Source: Henricia sp. BOLD:AAB3569 (lineage: Eukaryota > Echinodermata > Asteroidea > Spinulosida > Echinasteridae). Taken from it: DNA of 64,000 nucleotides. The notes under the pieces are model-generated. The model was not told the origin of the DNA and made no database searches. It saw only the letters and a list, made by a program, of their open reading frames with translations. The stretch spans positions 1 to 64,000 of the forward strand of contig JBBELK010000631.1 of assembly GCA_037783545.1 (NCBI GenBank). Reading direction: 5' to 3'. Positions 35,090-47,199 of this stretch are shown here, one piece after another. A program made the position numbers and the translations under genes. Numbering within the stretch: the stretch's first letter is position 1; every line of letters starts with the position of its first letter.

Positions 35090-35401
35090 TTATGTATTCA
35101 AGTCTTGTTTCTCTTTTTAGTTTGAAGTGAACTTTTCCTAATGGATGGGAAGGGCACTTGGGAATCCCATGAGCGGATTTGAATTTTTATTTCATTGATT
35201 TGTATGTTTTTGAGAATTAAAGAATAAAAGTTACTAAATTTATTTGTTCTATGAGTATAGCTTGGTTGAAGGCTGAGGTTTCCTTTTAAAAATGTCTTGG
35301 TCCCGGGTGACATTGACATTCACTTTTCAATGGGACGTGGCCCACCATGGGGGCGTGGGTTTGGCCGTCTGTTAGTTGTTGAAAGCCATCAACATGATAC
35401 A

Positions 35402-35438
35402 TGACGTCATACCATATTTATTTGAGCCATTATATATA
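35402..35438 (+). promoter_or_regulatory. CRE and TATA box of the ankyrin-repeat gene
   Basis: TGACGTCA palindrome (full CRE) at 35402-35409 and TATATATA at about 35431-35438, 42 bp before the ATG at 35480. Spacing fits a core promoter with a very short 5' UTR. CREB/ATF regulation is inferred. Confidence 0.55.
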
Positions 35439-35479
35439 GTGCGCCCTCTACAGGTCAGTAATAATACTAGCACGCAAAG

Positions 35480-38400
35480 ATGGCTGCCTCCACGTTGACG
35501 ACGGACTTGGCAACGGCCGCTGCAAGTGGCGATTTAAACGTGAGTAGGCTACTTTGCTTTGCAGCTGTTTCTTTTTCTTCCACAAGCTATATATTCGTTT
35601 AGAACGTCATGCAGATTTTTAGCTTCAAATGAGGGGCGTGTTTTTCCCCCAGCCCAGGTGCGCTGAAAATTTGATTTCTAATTCTATGTGATAAAGTCCC
35701 CACCCATGAATGATGATGGCATGCCACCATTCGGTAAAATGTTGCTTCAATCAGAAAAAAGGGCAGAAAAATTAAAATTAAAAAAAATATTGAATTTCGC
35801 CGAAAGTGATGAGCGCGGGAATGATAATCTAACAATATTTTTGTATGGGGCCTATGGCTATGCCTATGGGGTCAAATTTTTGGTAGCAAAACAGTTCCGT
35901 TTACCGGTCGCCACTTAGGAAAAACTACCATACACAGTTGAGACTCCATGCACTATAACTCTATGGAGCACGACATAAAAAAAACCAAGTGTTTTCAAAG
36001 AAAGATTTGATATTTTCTCATTGCTAAAAGTAAAATCATCGTCATCATCATTTTATTTCCATACTCAATACACAGAATATATATAATAATTTTTTACGGA
36101 ACAAAAGGAAAAAGTATGAGTACAGAGGAAATCCACAGCTGTTTCCTAACCAAATTTTGCCAGCTGCCAGTTTACACGTAATTTGTGGACGAGTACTTCC
36201 CACCTGTCCTTACTGTTCACTTAAGTCAAGTGCAAATGCATTACCATTCGAAGTACTGAACCCGCTTTTAAAGACATGAAAGATATGAGTTTTTTTTTCT
36301 TAACACTTTATACACCCTTTATACCCTACAGCTTGTTCGCTCTCTTGTGGCACAAGGAGCAGATGTCAATCAAAAATCCAGTTATGGCTTCACACCGTTG
36401 TGCAATGCAGCATTCTGGGGATACAGCGACATAGTGGAGTATCTTCTGAAACATGGGTATGTACCATAATACCATATCATCTCAAGATCACCACGGGACA
36501 ATAGTTTGCACCATCACCCTCATGTATATTAACATGTTTTCGTTTGACTCATTCTGCCCCAGAGCTGGAACAGTAGGCTTGTTATTTCTCTGAGGCCAAA
36601 AATTGCAGCCCTACCATCTCAAGATCACCTCTGGACAATATTTTGTACACTCCCCTCAATGACAGCCAATATTTGTATCTGAACAGCTTTTTTCTTTACT
36701 CATTTTACCACAGAGCTAACATGAATAAAAGCAATAGTGGAACAGTAAGCCTGTTATTTCTCTGAGGCCAAAAACAGGGACAATTATTTGCACCCTCATG
36801 TCAATATTTGTATCCTACCAGCATTTTGACTTATATTTCCCTAGAGCTGACGTGAATCAAAGCAACAGTGGGACCTGCTGGACAGCTTGCCACTGTGCCG
36901 CATTCCAAGGGCATGGTAAAGTACTGATGAGGATTATGGAACATAAACCGGATCTCACATTGAGGGACGGCAAAGGAAGGTACACAGCAAAATACAAAAC
37001 AGCTGACAATTGCTAAAAAATAGTCCCTTGATAATTACTCCATCTTCCAAAAATACTATCCATGGGAACAAAACAGGAAGGCGACAATTTCTAATGGGCC
37101 GCTCTCGCAACGATCCACCCGTACCTTGTTACGCCACGGCTGAGGCTATAAGCCAGGCACTCCGTGCTTTCCCATCACAGCCCGTGTACGAACCCGTCAT
37201 GGTTATGGAAGGAATGTACCCAATTGATGTACATCGTGTACGTGCAGGTGCATACACATCCACGTGAACTGTGCGATCCGCATTCGGGTCATGCATGGAG
37301 TGCCTGGCTTATAGCCTCTCCCGTTACGCCACTGTGCTGAGCATGCACCGCCCTCAAGAGATGAACACATTCACCACTTGAGGGTGCTGTTCAAAACAAA
37401 TGCATGCAACTGTAATGGCCGTAATATCGACGCTGCTGCGATAGATTTGCGTGTTAAGTGATCGATATTAGCAAGTGAATCATGTTTAGAGAATTTACAC
37501 CTAATTTTTGAATGAATTGGCTGTACTTTAACAGTGTTTTAGAGGGAAAAATGCCATTGTTGTAATTTATTCCCGTGTCTGGATCTAAAACTTGTGAGGG
37601 CTTGCAGGCCCTTATGATGACCTTTCATTACAGCAAGTATGACCAATACATTTCTTTCAGGACGGCAGTTGATTTTGCATCTGCATTGGAGACTATCTGG
37701 CCATTCTTTGCTGCGGAGGGATGTCGAAGAACACCCAAGGCAAAGCTCATCAAACTTGACATTGTTCAAAAAGTAAGATTTTTTTTTATTGGCACTTACA
37801 AAATTACATGTAAAGAGACCAGTGAAACAGTATCTGCCTTAAATAATTAATTCCCACATGATGCAAGTACAAAATTTGCAACCGTGCATGTCCTCATGTC
37901 CAAAGAAACTGCCCTACAAGATGGCAGCTATTCGATACGGTCTATAGTATGTCGTAACTTTATTCTGTTTTTCAATATTTTACGAAACATTGCAGTTATT
38001 TCCTAGCTGTAGTATGCTGTTGAGATTCTAAATACAATGTAGTGCTTGTGTTGGTATTCATTATTATACATATTGCTTTACAGGTAAAGGACTATGATCC
38101 CCACGTTCCTGAGTCAGACCTGGCCCATTTCTCAAGGCCAGGATCAGCCTATACAATGCGGGCGCAGTCACTCAAAGGAGATGCCAACTCCAGAATGGTA
38201 TGTAGCCGTTTGTCATACAACTGTAGTACAGTCAAATATGCTATTAAGGCCACCTTTGTAAAGTGGCCACACATGTTTGTTTCAAGTCAGTTTGTACACA
38301 ATCATATGGAGGTGGAACCTTGGTATTGTGGCCAGTGGCCATCAGGTACTAGGATCTATGTGTGTACAATCCTTTTGCAGTTAAACCTGGATAGTCTGGC

Positions 38401-39020
38401 CACATACAGCAAATATTGCCTCAATGAGCCAAGCTACTGTGGAAAATTCTATGAGAAGCTTACTTATTTAAGGACTCCTTCCCTGCACGACCGCCATTAC
38501 TGGGGGCCATCCACTGCCATGAACTTGAGGTTCTGTGTTGTTGTTAAAATCAAACAGTGCACAACGCGCCCCATTCGCGTACACATAGGCTTCGCAAGCT
38601 TTCAACAAAAAACGCGCAAAATTGTTCGCAGTGACAACATAATGTAACAGCTTATCATCAACACAAAATGCAGTTCATGGCACTGGATGGCCCCCAGTTA
38701 TGGCGGAAGAACGGAGAAGAGGACTTCAGCTCTCGGATTGGTGTATAGCTATGTACTGCAGTATGTTTGTGTCCCTAAACCTTTCTTGTCAACTCATGAA
38801 GTATAATTTTTGGGTCATTGCAAATGATACATTGGGTCTTAAAATTAAATCTGTGAGATTACAGTGTAGATTGAACTGAAACATGATTTTAGTGTATTCC
38901 TATTTCTTGTTGTTCCAGTCCTACGCAGCCCATGCGGGTGACGTTTTGGCAGAAGAAGATGGGGGTGTGATACGTGATGCAAGGATTCAGGACCCGTCCT
39001 TTAATATATGGAGGAGCTGA
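35480..39020 (+). CDS. Small ankyrin-repeat protein
   Basis: Six coding exons: 35480-35539, 36332-36456, 36845-36979, 37661-37772, 38084-38197, 38919-39020; 648 nt, 215 aa, all GT-AG and in phase. Start ATG in MAASTLTTDLATAAASGDLN, near a TATA box. Seen: about three ankyrin repeats (residues 10-110), with the consensus GADVNQKSSYGFTPLCNAA and HGADVNQSNSGTCWTACHC blocks, then LTLRDGKGRTAVDFA. The C-terminal 100 residues (about 115-215) are not ankyrin-like and end DPSFNIWRS. Ankyrin repeats bind proteins; the partner and role are unknown and I do not recognise the ortholog. AATAAA lies 36 bp past the stop. Intron 2 carries decayed copies of the exon 3 start. Confidence 0.88.
36549..36778 (+). 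repeat. Decayed tandem copies of the ankyrin exon 3 start
   Basis: Two ~80-bp blocks in intron 2 (36549-36605 and 36699-36778) share GTTATTTCTCTGAGGCCAAAA. The second holds an acceptor-like CCACAG followed by a sequence very similar to the first 35 bases of true exon 3 (36845); the first lacks about 27 bp of it. See findings. Confidence 0.8.
37142..37319. mobile_element. MITE with GAGGCTATAAGCCAGGCACTC ends
   Basis: About 178 bp in ankyrin-gene intron 3; GAGGCTATAAGCCAGGCACT at the left is inverted exactly at the right. Confidence 0.88.
38491..38705. mobile_element. MITE with CCGCCATTACTGGGGGCCATC ends
   Basis: About 215 bp in ankyrin-gene intron 5; ends CCGCCATTACTGGGGGCCAT and ATGGCCCCCAGTTATGGCGG. 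Confidence 0.88.
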
Positions 39021-39055
39021 CATAGGTACGGTTTGATAGTACAGTAAATAGACCG

Positions 39056-39061
39056 AATAAA
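39056..39061 (+). terminator. Poly(A) signal of the ankyrin-repeat gene
   Basis: AATAAA 36 bp past the stop codon at 39020. Confidence 0.6.
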
Positions 39062-39385
39062 AAATAACGTCAAAACCACGACGTGCATATGGGATTGTTT
39101 GGAGTGCTCTAATGAAATGGCATGTGGGGTATAGTGTTGGCCTGAGAATTCGACGTTGTAAGCACTTTGCTAAAGTAACATTTTGTTACCAAAATTACTC
39201 TTCAGAGGTTGCTCTATTGCTGGGTGCTAACTGCATCCCACTCAGTCAAAGAGCGCAATCAAAACTACAGTGAGTTCGACGTACTCAACACAAACACAAT
39301 GAGCACTAGTTTGGTGTATGAAGTATGTGAGCACACATAGATGTTAGTTTGTGAAAACAATTAGTCTTCACTGCACTGTGCGTCT

Positions 39386-39541
39386 AAAGCGGGCCTCCCA
39401 CTGTGCGATTTTTGCCACGAATTTTCTACGAATTGGTACGATTACCAGAGACTGTCTATAGACTCTACACACAATCGTACCAAATCGTAGCTAATCGTAC
39501 CTAATTCGTGGCCAAAATCGCACAGTGGGAGGCCCGCTTTA
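39386..39541. mobile_element. MITE with TAAAGCGGGCCTCCCACTGTG ends
   Basis: 156-bp hairpin; TAAAGCGGGCCTCCCACTGT pairs exactly with the right end and pairing continues through GCCACGAATT and AATCGTAC blocks. Confidence 0.9.
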
Positions 39542-41393
39542 CACGACAAAAAAGGCTAAGAGGTATGAGCACAAGCTTTTTAATTTACACAACATATTTT
39601 CTACATGTATATACAGTATTTATTTAACTTAAGCTGTACAAAAGTTAACAATCTATGCACATGTAAAGGTTACGGGTAAGTTATAGGCTTCAAAAAAATG
39701 AAAAATATCAAACTCATTTGTGCAGAGTGGGTCACATTTTATGATTGTACGTCATCTGTAATTAATAATCATTTTAAACATCAAAAACGTTAAAGGTAGT
39801 ATACTTGTTTGGTAAACTATTAAAAAAGTCATGATTTCCACTGGTAATTGAAAGCATAGGTCGAGAAAACTACCTTGTAGAAATTTCAGCCACATACTAT
39901 ATGCAGTAATACTGCAGAAAACCTGAAAAATCAAAGTACGGTTTTTGTGCATAAATGGGGCCAATTCAGACGAAATAATTTCACAGGATGATTACTACCA
40001 TTACCATCTTGATAACAAGTAAGCTTGAAGATAATAATTAAAAAATGTTTTTGGAGGGTAATTACCAAACAAGTAGACTACCTTTAAGGAAGAAAAGATT
40101 TTCAAAAGAGTCAAGGGTAGATAATTTTATGCAAGATACAAACATTTCACTGTACCACTTTACAATTCTGAAATTTGTGTGATGTTGGTGTACACTGTTT
40201 TAAACACAACTATGTAAAACCTTCGATTTGTTTAAATATAAATAAATTATATTTTGCCTGTGGACACTTAAAGGCACAGGCGCGCGCCAAATTCGTGCTG
40301 CAAAGCCATGGAGCTGCGTATTTCTTGGCACGAATTTGGCGTGCGCGCAATGCTCACGAGCCTGTGCCTTTAAAGGATTGTTTGTGTAATGCACGTACAT
40401 ACCTGCCAACCATTCTGATTTAAGAATCCACTCAAAATCGTTTAAATACGTGTACCGTGATTTCACAAATAACTTAAACTGTGCAATGTGTCAATTATTT
40501 CTCCATTTTATTCTTGTGACCTTTCCCAACGTATTTGTCGTTTACGAGCCTACATTTTGCGCATGCATGAACTACACGGCACTATAGTATCTTTGTTGGT
40601 GCCCACTATTATACTTGAGTCAGCACACTCAATATGACGGTCACCAGTGTTGGTTTTCGACGGATGATCCAAAGATACAGGAAGGTGTCCGCTTGCACTA
40701 GTAACTTTGTTAATGCCCACCACCCTTGAATAAACACACTCAAAATGACGGTCACCAGTGGTTTGGTTCGAACGGATGATACACGAAGAGCATCATGCGG
40801 CCCAGCGTGCGCCGCATGTGTTGTGTACATGAAAACGGATGCAGGTCAACTCGACTGTTGCAAGTTTCACTACATTCGATTTTTTGCTCAGCAAGGTTGT
40901 CGGGTATGCATGTACCTTTAAAGAGCCAACTGAAGGAAAAATCCATAATTTTCTGGCAGAAAGCAGTCTATTGTCACATCATTTAAAAAACCTGCCACTT
41001 GACGCCGGAAGACGTGTAAACACATTCTGGCATGTATAGTCACAGGGGTGGTTGACGAGTTAAAATGTCAGCTTTGCCGCTGCCTTCCAGGGTTGACGTG
41101 TAAACATGCCTATTGTCCACCATTCACTTGTACACACCGTGTTTTGAACTTAACGGCTGTGGACGGCCTGTCAATGTAGCCAATCTTGCTTCGTGGCGGC
41201 CGCCTCGGGGTGTTGCAAAGTAAGATCTTTTTTAGTGAGATGAATGTAGAAATGACTCAAGAGTCGGTATTTGTGGTGCTTGACCTGGTCTAAACTTTTG
41301 GCCAATCACATTTGCCTTTAAAAAAATTTGACAATCCTGGCGTCAACTGGTTGACATGGCTGCTGTTGCAAAGGGTCTATATGTCGCTCGTAC
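39542..41393. other. Intergenic region between ankyrin gene and DEAF1 (convergent)
   Basis: No coding exon seen. Contains a hairpin MITE (40268-40373) and a tandem duplication around 40603-40783 (CTCAATATGACGGTCACCAG and CTCAAAATGACGGTCACCAG units with CGGATGAT). DEAF1 3' UTR should occupy the right part. Confidence 0.6.
40268..40373. mobile_element. Palindromic MITE, GCTCGTCAGCAATGCGCGC family (copy 3)
   Basis: 106 bp; begins TTAAAGGCACAGG and ends GAGCCTGTGCCTTTAA. Shorter than the other two copies on the left arm. Confidence 0.85.
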
Positions 41394-42536
41394 CTAGTCA
41401 TCAGAATCCTTTTTCTTGTCGGTATCTGTATCTCCCTCTTCATTATCCTGCTGTTGATCCATGGCATTGGGTGACATCTGGCCACAGCTATGCTGGTGTG
41501 TAGCCCAGTCCTTGCGTTGGCAGAAACTGCTGCAGTAAGACACAACGTGACACCCCATGCACTCATTAAGGGCTTCACGACCGCAGTTTACACAAGCCTG
41601 ACACACAGAGAAAGATATGATTACTCAAACGAAAATGTCACTTTTTAGCAAGGTTTGTAGTCAAGTCCATCACATGTCCTCACAAGTCCACCACAAGTCC
41701 CCGGATCTTAATTCAAGTCACAAACTATTCAAATGAACTCCAACAAAGGCATTCTTGTGTGCGTGTTCATCCTTTGCTTCTTGTTACTGGACTTGTCCAT
41801 CGAATATTCGAATAGCATTTTACCGGATCAAATATTCGGTATGTGCTTTTCCATGCCGAAACAGCTGCTTTAATGTCACATTTGCATCCAGTGTACAAGA
41901 TACCACACATTGAACACAACGTCTATGATTAGAGCCAACGATAATTTTTACAAAAACTCTTCTGGCGAGAGACCTAATACAAGTTATAACACAAAGCCCA
42001 TACATGTAGTTTGAGCAAAGATAAATTTTTTTGCAAAAACTGAAAGGGCAAGATAATTTCACAGCAGAGTTTGTGTAAAAATTTCATGCATAGAATATTT
42101 GATCGAAAATAAAACCAGATTTTCGAATAGTAAATTATTCGAAAATGCATAGGCCTATTGGACTTGCCCTTAGACTTCCCGGCATTCCTTGGTAAGATCA
42201 TGAGATCAGAAATTTATCCCGGTTTGGAGCAAAAACCGTGGTCGACTGTAGCGGAGGGACACCAGGACGCAAAACGGGGAACATTTGACCTGGGTCTAAC
42301 CTTGATGAGTTGTGTAGTCTTGGCATTAGCCACAGCCTCTATTTTCTCAGCCCTAGCTTGAGCCAAAGCCTGTGCCACGGCGCTGTCTTTCTCTGCTCTG
42401 GCTTCCATGACAGCTCGTGAATACTGCACCTGTGACTCAAAGCGAGCCTGTGATAATGACTGAAAGAGTACAAAATGAATAGGAGTTAAGAATCTTCACA
42501 TTATCTCTATAGTGTATTTGCATGGGCAGCCATGAC

Positions 42537-42568
<32 letters not shown>

Positions 42569-45500
42569 CACATTGTCACTGTGCGTCATGCATAGGTAGG
42601 CACTTTGAGGATCTATTGTCACATCATTTAAATATGAAAACCTGCCCCCTGTCATGGCCGCCGGTGCAAAGTGTCCGTAATGCACTTATCAACTGTCCCA
42701 CCCCCTCCTCTCCACTATAATAAATGATGATCAATCTAGAAATGCATTTGGAGCACCATTGTTAGATCAACTTAGAGAAAAATACCACTTGTAAAAATAC
42801 ATTTCATTTACTGACCAACTCATTGCTTATGAACCTATTCGAATATGTGTGAATACAAAAATAATTATTTGAATATTTGGTGTTCGATCAAAGCCTTATT
42901 TACAGTGTGAAAAAAAAAACAAAGGTTAAACACTACAGCATGTAAATACCTCTTTCTTGTCAGCTTCATACATAATCTTAGCATGCAACAGGGCGCTTTC
43001 CCTGCTAGCTATAGATTGTGCTTTAGCTTGTTCTATCATGGTCTTAAGCTGCTGCACGCTTGACGCTAGCTGGTTGGCCATCTGGAATTCAAACAAATAA
43101 GACACGAGTCTTACCACGGTAAAGAGGGCATTTTGGCAACACAGACCATATTTTCCAGAAAATACCTTTGTCTGGTCTCAAAATAAAATAAATAAGTTTC
43201 AGTTGTTCTGAAGAGATAACTTAGGCCCAAAAAGGGTTACAAATAGTGTGACAACATGCCTTTCTAAAAACCCTGCATACAAAATTTCCAATATACGCTC
43301 GTAACCGGGACGGCCTAAAATGTAACACAGGCAGGTACAGTCAGCCTTAAAAGAAGAGGTGTTACTGAACAATAAAATATGTTGCATCTCTTAGTCTCCT
43401 TGATCTTTTGGTCAAATATAATTTGCATCTATGTTTTTTGAAGCATAAATAAAATGATGTACATGTTGTACATCCAAGGGGATGTCCAAAGTTGTCAACA
43501 TTTTCACAGTTCTACAGAGGGTAGTATTTTTCAAGACCCCCTTCCTCCCCCTGAAATACTATCAACATTTTTCTGTCAGTACCATGAAGTGTCAACATTT
43601 TACAATACATGTAAAGTTCTAAGTGGCCTTCACTCCCTTCCTACACTTTGCAAAACCGTGAAAATGTTGACAACTTTGGACGGCCCTGAAGCAACGTACC
43701 TCTTCTAGTTGCCACCAGTTCTGTTGTTCAAGATCGCTAGAACTGGAAGCTTTGGGTGTGCTCGGTGGCATAGTGAATACTAGGTTTGTACTGTTGACAT
43801 CCAGCTGGCTGGCTGCTGTACTGTCAAGGCTGATGGAACGTGCTTCGTCAGGTGCTGTTAAAATGGACAAGTTAAATACATTTGACTCTTGTTGATCGAG
43901 ATATTTTCCTCCAAATACTTTTATCTTCTCTCAAAATAGAAGAAATTATCATTTCTGGCAACTAACTTGTTCTGGGAAGATAACCGACAACACGTAGTCT
44001 GACAACATACCAGAAAGATTACCATGCACAGACACCTACTGAGACCCCATGCGCTGACAAATTATAAGTTTTTCCTCAGTAAATTCATGACACTTTTTCC
44101 CTCTTAATTTAATAATTATACATTTTTACATGATTTAGATGTCATAACAAGAAAAATCCTGGGTGTCTGTGCATGGTAACTAATGTACCACAACATACCT
44201 TTCTAAAACCTCCCTGTACACATTTTCCATGTAACTTACATATTAACTGGACAGACCAAAATGTTCCACAAGTTTCTGTCTTTGTTACTCAATGGCCATG
44301 GTAAATTTGTAAGAGAGATTTTTACAAAGGTATGTGGTCAGATTCTTTGTTACCCATTTATAGCTTAAGTTATCATCTTGGGACAGGTTCAAGTTTTCTC
44401 TTCTATTTTGAGAGAAGAGATGAAAGCATTTGTAGGAAAAAGTTGATTGCCAAAAATGTATTTTTACAGCTAAAATGGCGGTCATCTTAGATTGTTCACT
44501 TTTCCAGCCCAGGCATCCTGGATTTCACATTTTGGAAGGACAGTATCGTCAGTGAACACATTTTTAAAAATGAAAAATTGGTAACGTGTTTACCATCCTT
44601 AAGCTTCATCTTCCTCCTCAGTGTTGGAGTCGGTGGAAGGCTGTCACTTTCATTCCTCTTGCGTCTCTTGTAAGGAACAAAGAGTCGGACTGGGCCCGAC
44701 TGGGGCGTCTCCTGCTACCAACCAAATGAAAGGATTACATCAGAAATTGAAATGATAAACAAAATGTATGTAGGAACACAGTATGTTGTGACTTTTCTCG
44801 AATTTACTTGAAAGACTGGGATTTAGAGAATGATTACCCTCAGAATATAAACAGTATATGGCCTTGTGAATCAAACATCACCTTCACCTGTTCAGTGTCA
44901 GTATCATATACATGTGTATTGGCAAAGCATCCCTGGGGAAACATCACACCTACTTCTTGTACATCTCATCCATGAGCGGGCCATGTCAAGTTATATGTTG
45001 ATAGAACCCAAAATATGACAGGAACCATCTGATAAAGTATGGCAAGTGTTAAATGCAAGTGTGACATTTTGAGTTGTTTTGATTAATTTATTGGAACTTT
45101 GCTTAAAATGTAATTTTAACTGATAGAGTACAGGTTCTACAGGATGGGTAAAAAAAAATCAGCCTTTCCAGAAAAGAACTGGTCAGAAAGACTTGTGAAA
45201 AGAATGTACAAGTCGGACTGTTACATAAGCCCTCTTGCACTAAACCTATATTACACAAAAAAATGTCATTAGATTTGCAAATAGTGAGGTCTGTGTACTA
45301 AATTTTTACCACACTGTTGAAAAATGCCTTGGTGTGCTCCATACATCGTTAAACAATTTTTTAAATCAAAACTAAGATACCAAGACACGTGTAACTGTTT
45401 GTAAATTATTTTAAATATTTTAAATGGGGTGATCTGATGATTGTGAATTAGGGAGGGGGGAAGGGGGTGGGAGGGGAAGGGGGTGGGAGGGGGAAGGGGG

Positions 45501-46680
45501 GTATGTGAGAGGCGTGTAAGTGAGGAGTCTGGAGCCCATCGTACCACTGTTTCATCATTACAACATGCACCACACGTGCATGAGGCAGCATGAGGAATCA
45601 GGATTCCATCCTCAATCAGGCAATTCAAGGTGCGTCCGCCGTATCGAATGCTCCTCTTCCAATCTTTGCTGTTGCCTCGTCCGCAGTAGCTTTCAAACTC
45701 GGATGGAGTGTACCAGTTGTCTTGGTATTTAATGCACCGCCCTTTTCCTCCTGGGGAAAAAAAATAATAAATTGTTTGAGTGTAACATTAAAAAATAGCT
45801 TTTTTTATCAAATTGTTCTTTTCGGCATAATTCCATTCACTGATCCGTGATCGCCACGGAGATGCCGTTTGCATATTCTATGGAACATGGAAGAGAAAGT
45901 TTACATATTTTGAAAGAGCCTGTTGAATGTTTGTCACTCTTAAATATTAACACTTTTTGGCGTTTACCGAGTCATATTAAGGAAAATTAGTGGCAACTTG
46001 CAAGGCAACCAGTAAACGGAATTATTTACAATCTTTCTTTTAGTCAATACATTAGTCAATACATTTGTTCATTGTATTCTTTTGATTACATTTTTGATAC
46101 GCTAAATTATGTTTAAATTCTCAAGAACTTTCCAAAAGCAGACATAGAATCTCACAAAGTGGCAGTTTTTATCTGCAGAATTCTTACCAGATCCAAGTTT
46201 GGATTTATGCAACTCGGCACTGACATTTTTGCAGCGTATTGGCAGAACGCCGTTGGGCGAATGCAGCAGCTCATCCCAGCTGTAATGCTGCCGTTTATCG
46301 CCGGACGGAGTCCCGGGAGTGCATGGAGTCGCCGGTGATTTCAACCCGTCTACCAAGTGAGCGTGCGAGTCTTGCTGAACGATGGCCACCAAGCGCGTTG
46401 TCCGTCCACCTTCACCGGGCACCGTCGTCAAAATACCCACCGGATGCACGGGATGAGGATGGAAAACCTCGTCAGCTACGGAAGAAGCACCGATTTCTTC
46501 GTCTTGTCCGTCAGCGCTGTTTTCGTTGGAGTTGTCCGTTCCTGATCCTGATCCTGCGTTGAAGGCCGAGTCATCGGCTGAATTCGGCAACTCCTCGGAG
46601 ACGGTGTGAATGTCGATATTTCCTGCTTCGGCAATTCCGACGGGGACTTCAGTCACTTCGCATGCTTCCGCTTTTTCCAT
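41394..46680 (-). CDS. DEAF1: DEAF1 transcription factor
   Basis: Seven coding exons on the minus strand: 46680-46188, 45750-45545, 44714-44594, 43854-43700, 43081-42950, 42459-42301, 41597-41394; 1470 nt, 489 aa. Junctions are GT-AG and in phase (the exon 2 donor could instead be at 45548). DEAF1 is a nuclear DNA-binding transcription regulator. Seen: acidic/Ser-rich N-terminus, conserved [19 protein letters not shown] leading into a SAND domain (about 155-235) with the DNA-binding KDWK at 193-196, nuclear signal KRRKR at 249-253, Ser/Thr/Pro region, helix [13 protein letters not shown] (about 335-347), an Ala/Glu-rich helical exon 370-422, and a C-terminal MYND zinc finger with C424, C427, C435, C438, C444, C448, H456 and C460. 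Human DEAF1 is 565 aa with a longer N-terminus. The start is the first good ATG (MEKAEACE); an upstream in-frame reading without ATG exists. Confidence 0.95.
42526..42662. mobile_element. MITE with an expanded poly-G end
   Basis: GGCAGCCATGACGGGGG at the left and its inverse CCCCCTGTCATGGCCGCC at the right. At the left the G run (42537-42564) has grown to 28 bases. In DEAF1 intron 5. Confidence 0.8.
42537..42564 (+). repeat. Poly-G run of 28
   Basis: Uninterrupted G on the plus strand (C on the DEAF1 sense strand). Length may be polymorphic or imprecise in the assembly. Confidence 0.9.
43118..43266. repeat. Interspersed repeat Z, copy 2
   Basis: Matches 23090-23255 (GGGCATTTTGGCAACAC to GTGACAACATGCC). 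In DEAF1 intron 4. Confidence 0.75.
43478..43687. mobile_element. MITE with CCAAAGTTGTC ends (copy 2)
   Basis: GTCCAAAGTTGTCAACATTTTC at the left and its inverse at the right; shorter relative of 31479-31897. Ends 13 bp beyond the DEAF1 exon 4 donor. Confidence 0.82.
44027..44180. mobile_element. MITE with ACCATGCACAGACACC ends (copy 2)
   Basis: Ends ACCATGCACAGACACC and GTGTCTGTGCATGGT; related to 5825-6325 with the middle missing. In DEAF1 intron 3. Confidence 0.8.
45452..45503 (+). repeat. G-rich minisatellite beside a DEAF1 splice donor
   Basis: Repeats of GGGAGGGGGAAGGGGGT about 40 bp downstream (in the sense of DEAF1) of the exon 2 donor; the pre-mRNA is C-rich here. Confidence 0.85.
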
Positions 46681-47199
46681 GTTTGCCAGCAACCTTCTAC
46701 TTTGCCTCCTTTTCAAGCAAGGGAAATTGTCAATGAGTCTCTCAGCCTCAATTAACAATGCAAAAAAGTAAAATTAAATGGTACAAATAAAGTGTAATAT
46801 TGCAGCTTAAAAATCGGTGAAACTCGACACAGTTTCGTCAAAATGGCCGAATGTGCATCACCAATCTAAAGCTGGCCGCATTTCGGGCCCGATTTTCCCA
46901 GCCTCACTTTTCAGCCTCATTTTTTCCTCAGCATCGATTTTCAGCCTCAGTTTTGCACAGTCGACTTTCTACAAGAAAACATGCACTGCAGGATGGCGAA
47001 AAAGTGAACAAGAATTGCCAGGAAACTGTTTATTTGCAGAACGAATTTTCGTTAATCGAACACAAATTACGAACATTTTTAATTTACATCTAAAATAGAG
47101 ATAACAATGTTTGCATTGGTACGATGGACTTCATTAATAATGTTTACATTAATTTAATACGCTTACATTTTTCACTAAGTATGCATGAAATAGTGTAAT
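46681..47199. other. DEAF1 upstream region
   Basis: About 520 bp between the DEAF1 ATG and the first repeat unit of the tandem array. Contains five imperfect TTTTCAGCCTCA units at 46895-46953. The DEAF1 promoter and 5' UTR must lie here or within the array; no TATA box identified. Confidence 0.55.

Noticed and set aside
45269-45545. Extension of the DEAF1 SAND exon past 45545
   Set aside because: The frame stays open past the donor, but the protein family continues at 44714 after a GT donor, and the extension is Pro-rich low complexity.
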